Of a stretch of DNA of 6,133 nt, positions 5,124 through 6,133 are shown in pieces. Origin of the DNA: UBA5109 sp038148435. GTDB lineage: Bacteria > Pseudomonadota > Gammaproteobacteria > Pseudomonadales > Pseudohongiellaceae. Each line of letters begins with the position of its first letter. The first letter of the stretch is position 1. Where the stretch lies: the NCBI GenBank assembly GCA_038148435.1, contig JAYQVM010000102.1, forward strand, positions 1 through 6,133. Direction: 5' to 3'. The notes beneath the pieces are model-generated. The model worked only from the letters and a program-made list of their open reading frames with translations. It did not search any database and was not told the origin of the DNA. The position numbers were made by a program, and so were the translations under genes.

Positions 5124-6133
5124 TCCGTGGAATCGATAATGCTGTTTTGAACTAGGATCTGATTGCTGGAGGTGTGGGTGTTTAGCTGTACCATCAGTGT
5201 TTGCGAATGTTGCCTGAATCGGTCGATTTCTTCAGGTGGGACTGATTCCACTTTTGGCAGCATGTCGTGCACAGTGCGCGGGTTTCGATGTGTTCCATCG
5301 ACAAGGAATTCATAGTGCAAGTGTGGCCCAGTTGCTCCACCGGTCATTCCGACATAACCGATAATATCACCCTGTTTGACACGAGAGCCCACTCTGGCGC
5401 TACGTGAAAAAGAGGACAAGTGTGCATACTTGGTTTCAAAACGTTCGCCATGCTGGATAGTGACCAAATTTCCAAAAGAGCCGTTTCTTGATGCCCAGGT
5501 AATACGCCCATCGCCAGAAGCAACGACCGGTGTACCAGTAGGGGCTGCATAATCAGTACCCTTGTGGGCACGAATGGTGTTCAGAATAGGGTGACGTCTC
5601 GAAAGTGTGAAGTTGGAACTGATACGGGTGAAATCGACCGGGTTACGCAGGAAAGCCTTGCGCATGCTCTCACCCTGAGGGTTATAGTAATCCACCTCGC
5701 CATTTAGATTGACATAGCGAATGGCTGTATATGTTTCCCCTTGGTTGGTGTACTGGGCAAGTCGGATAGTTCCGTTACCAATAAATTCACCATCTATAAA
5801 CTGTTCTTCATAGAGCACATTGAAATTATCGCCAACCCGGGTGTCCATTAGAAAATCGATGACCCCGCCGAAAATGCCGGCAATTTCCATGGTAATGCCA
5901 GCTGAAATACCACCTCGCTGAGCTGCCAGAAACAGGGAGTCATTAATGCTGGCTTCTTTGATAGACGCGTCTAGCAGATCGAGCTGAGACTGCTCAAATT
6001 CGTTATAACCGGCATTATTCAGATTCGCTTTCAATTCAGCTTCAGCAATCTTGAGTTCGCTTAGTGCTTCTTGATGAGTATCGTGCAGAATTTGCAGCTG
6101 CGCGGAGAAATCTTCCCGAATAGCCTGCAACGC
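5120..6133 (-). CDS. M23 family peptidoglycan endopeptidase (MepM-like), 5' end outside window
   Basis: This is a zinc metallopeptidase of the LytM type, probably a periplasmic DD-endopeptidase that opens peptide cross-links during wall growth. The frame is open to the right edge, so the N-terminus is missing (signal peptide, and a LysM/OapA-like region if present). The TTG at 6130 is an internal Leu codon rather than a credible start. Of the 337 residues seen, about 1-65 are polar and helix-prone. About 65-165 resemble the second domain of Csd3/ShyA/MepM (FGGVIDFLMDTRVGDNFNVLYEE). The peptidase domain begins near FTRISSNF and carries HKGTD (His190, Asp194), KYAH (His238) and GPHLHYE (His271, His273), a complete zinc and catalytic set. 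A polar tail of about 20 residues extends beyond the E. coli MepM end. The stop overlaps anmK by 4 bp, giving an operon of wall cleavage and recycling. Confidence 0.92.
   Translation of the reverse strand, partial: ALQAIREDFSAQLQILHDTHQEALSELKIAEAELKANLNNAGYNEFEQSQLDLLDASIKEASINDSLFLAAQRGGISAGITMEIAGIFGGVIDFLMDTRVGDNFNVLYEEQFIDGEFIGNGTIRLAQYTNQGETYTAIRYVNLNGEVDYYNPQGESMRKAFLRNPVDFTRISSNFTLSRRHPILNTIRAHKGTDYAAPTGTPVVASGDGRITWASRNGSFGNLVTIQHGERFETKYAHLSSFSRSARVGSRVKQGDIIGYVGMTGGATGPHLHYEFLVDGTHRNPRTVHDMLPKVESVPPEEIDRFRQHSQTLMVQLNTHTSSNQILVQNSIIDSTE

Noticed and set aside
6128..6130. TTG at 6130 as the start of the M23 peptidase
   Set aside because: The frame continues to the window edge, the residue sits in a helical stretch, and a periplasmic enzyme of this family needs an N-terminal signal and upstream domain. 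The gene is truncated by the window.

Overview
This 6.1 kb window reads as a chromosomal housekeeping segment from a gammaproteobacterium of moderate GC content. The proteins most resemble those of the Pseudomonas, Cellvibrio and Oceanospirillum side of the class. The order argC, erpA, anmK (opposite strand), MepM-like M23 peptidase (opposite strand) matches the arrangement I recall from Pseudomonas aeruginosa. I see no mobile element, CRISPR array, phage gene, tRNA or rRNA.

Layout, left to right. (1) Positions 1-1691, minus strand: a two-gene haem-synthesis operon, hemJ then hemL. hemL runs off the left edge and lacks about 14 C-terminal residues. (2) Positions 1692-2247: a divergent intergenic region of about 555 bp between hemJ and argC. 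It holds several short inverted repeats built on GATTC/GAATC words and a doubtful minus-strand small ORF. (3) Positions 2248-3276, plus strand: argC (arginine synthesis). (4) Positions 3277-3584: an AT-rich 308 bp intergenic region with a 10-bp tandem repeat, two perfect 10-bp palindromes and, next to erpA, a promoter overlapped by a 25-bp dyad that closely resembles a type 1 IscR site. (5) Positions 3585-3938, plus strand: erpA, an A-type Fe-S carrier. (6) Positions 4002-6133, minus strand: an M23 peptidoglycan endopeptidase, whose 5' end lies outside the window, overlapping anmK by 4 bp. anmK converges on erpA.

How the genes work together. HemL makes 5-aminolevulinate, the first committed tetrapyrrole precursor. 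HemJ performs the penultimate step of protohaem synthesis, so the two bracket the pathway. The M23 enzyme probably cuts peptidoglycan cross-links, and AnmK returns the anhydro-MurNAc released by wall turnover to metabolism. ErpA delivers Fe-S clusters, and its promoter looks wired to Fe-S status through IscR.

I find no convincing new system. The most valuable signal is the IscR-like operator over the erpA -35 element. The intergenic repeats and dyads are second-tier leads.
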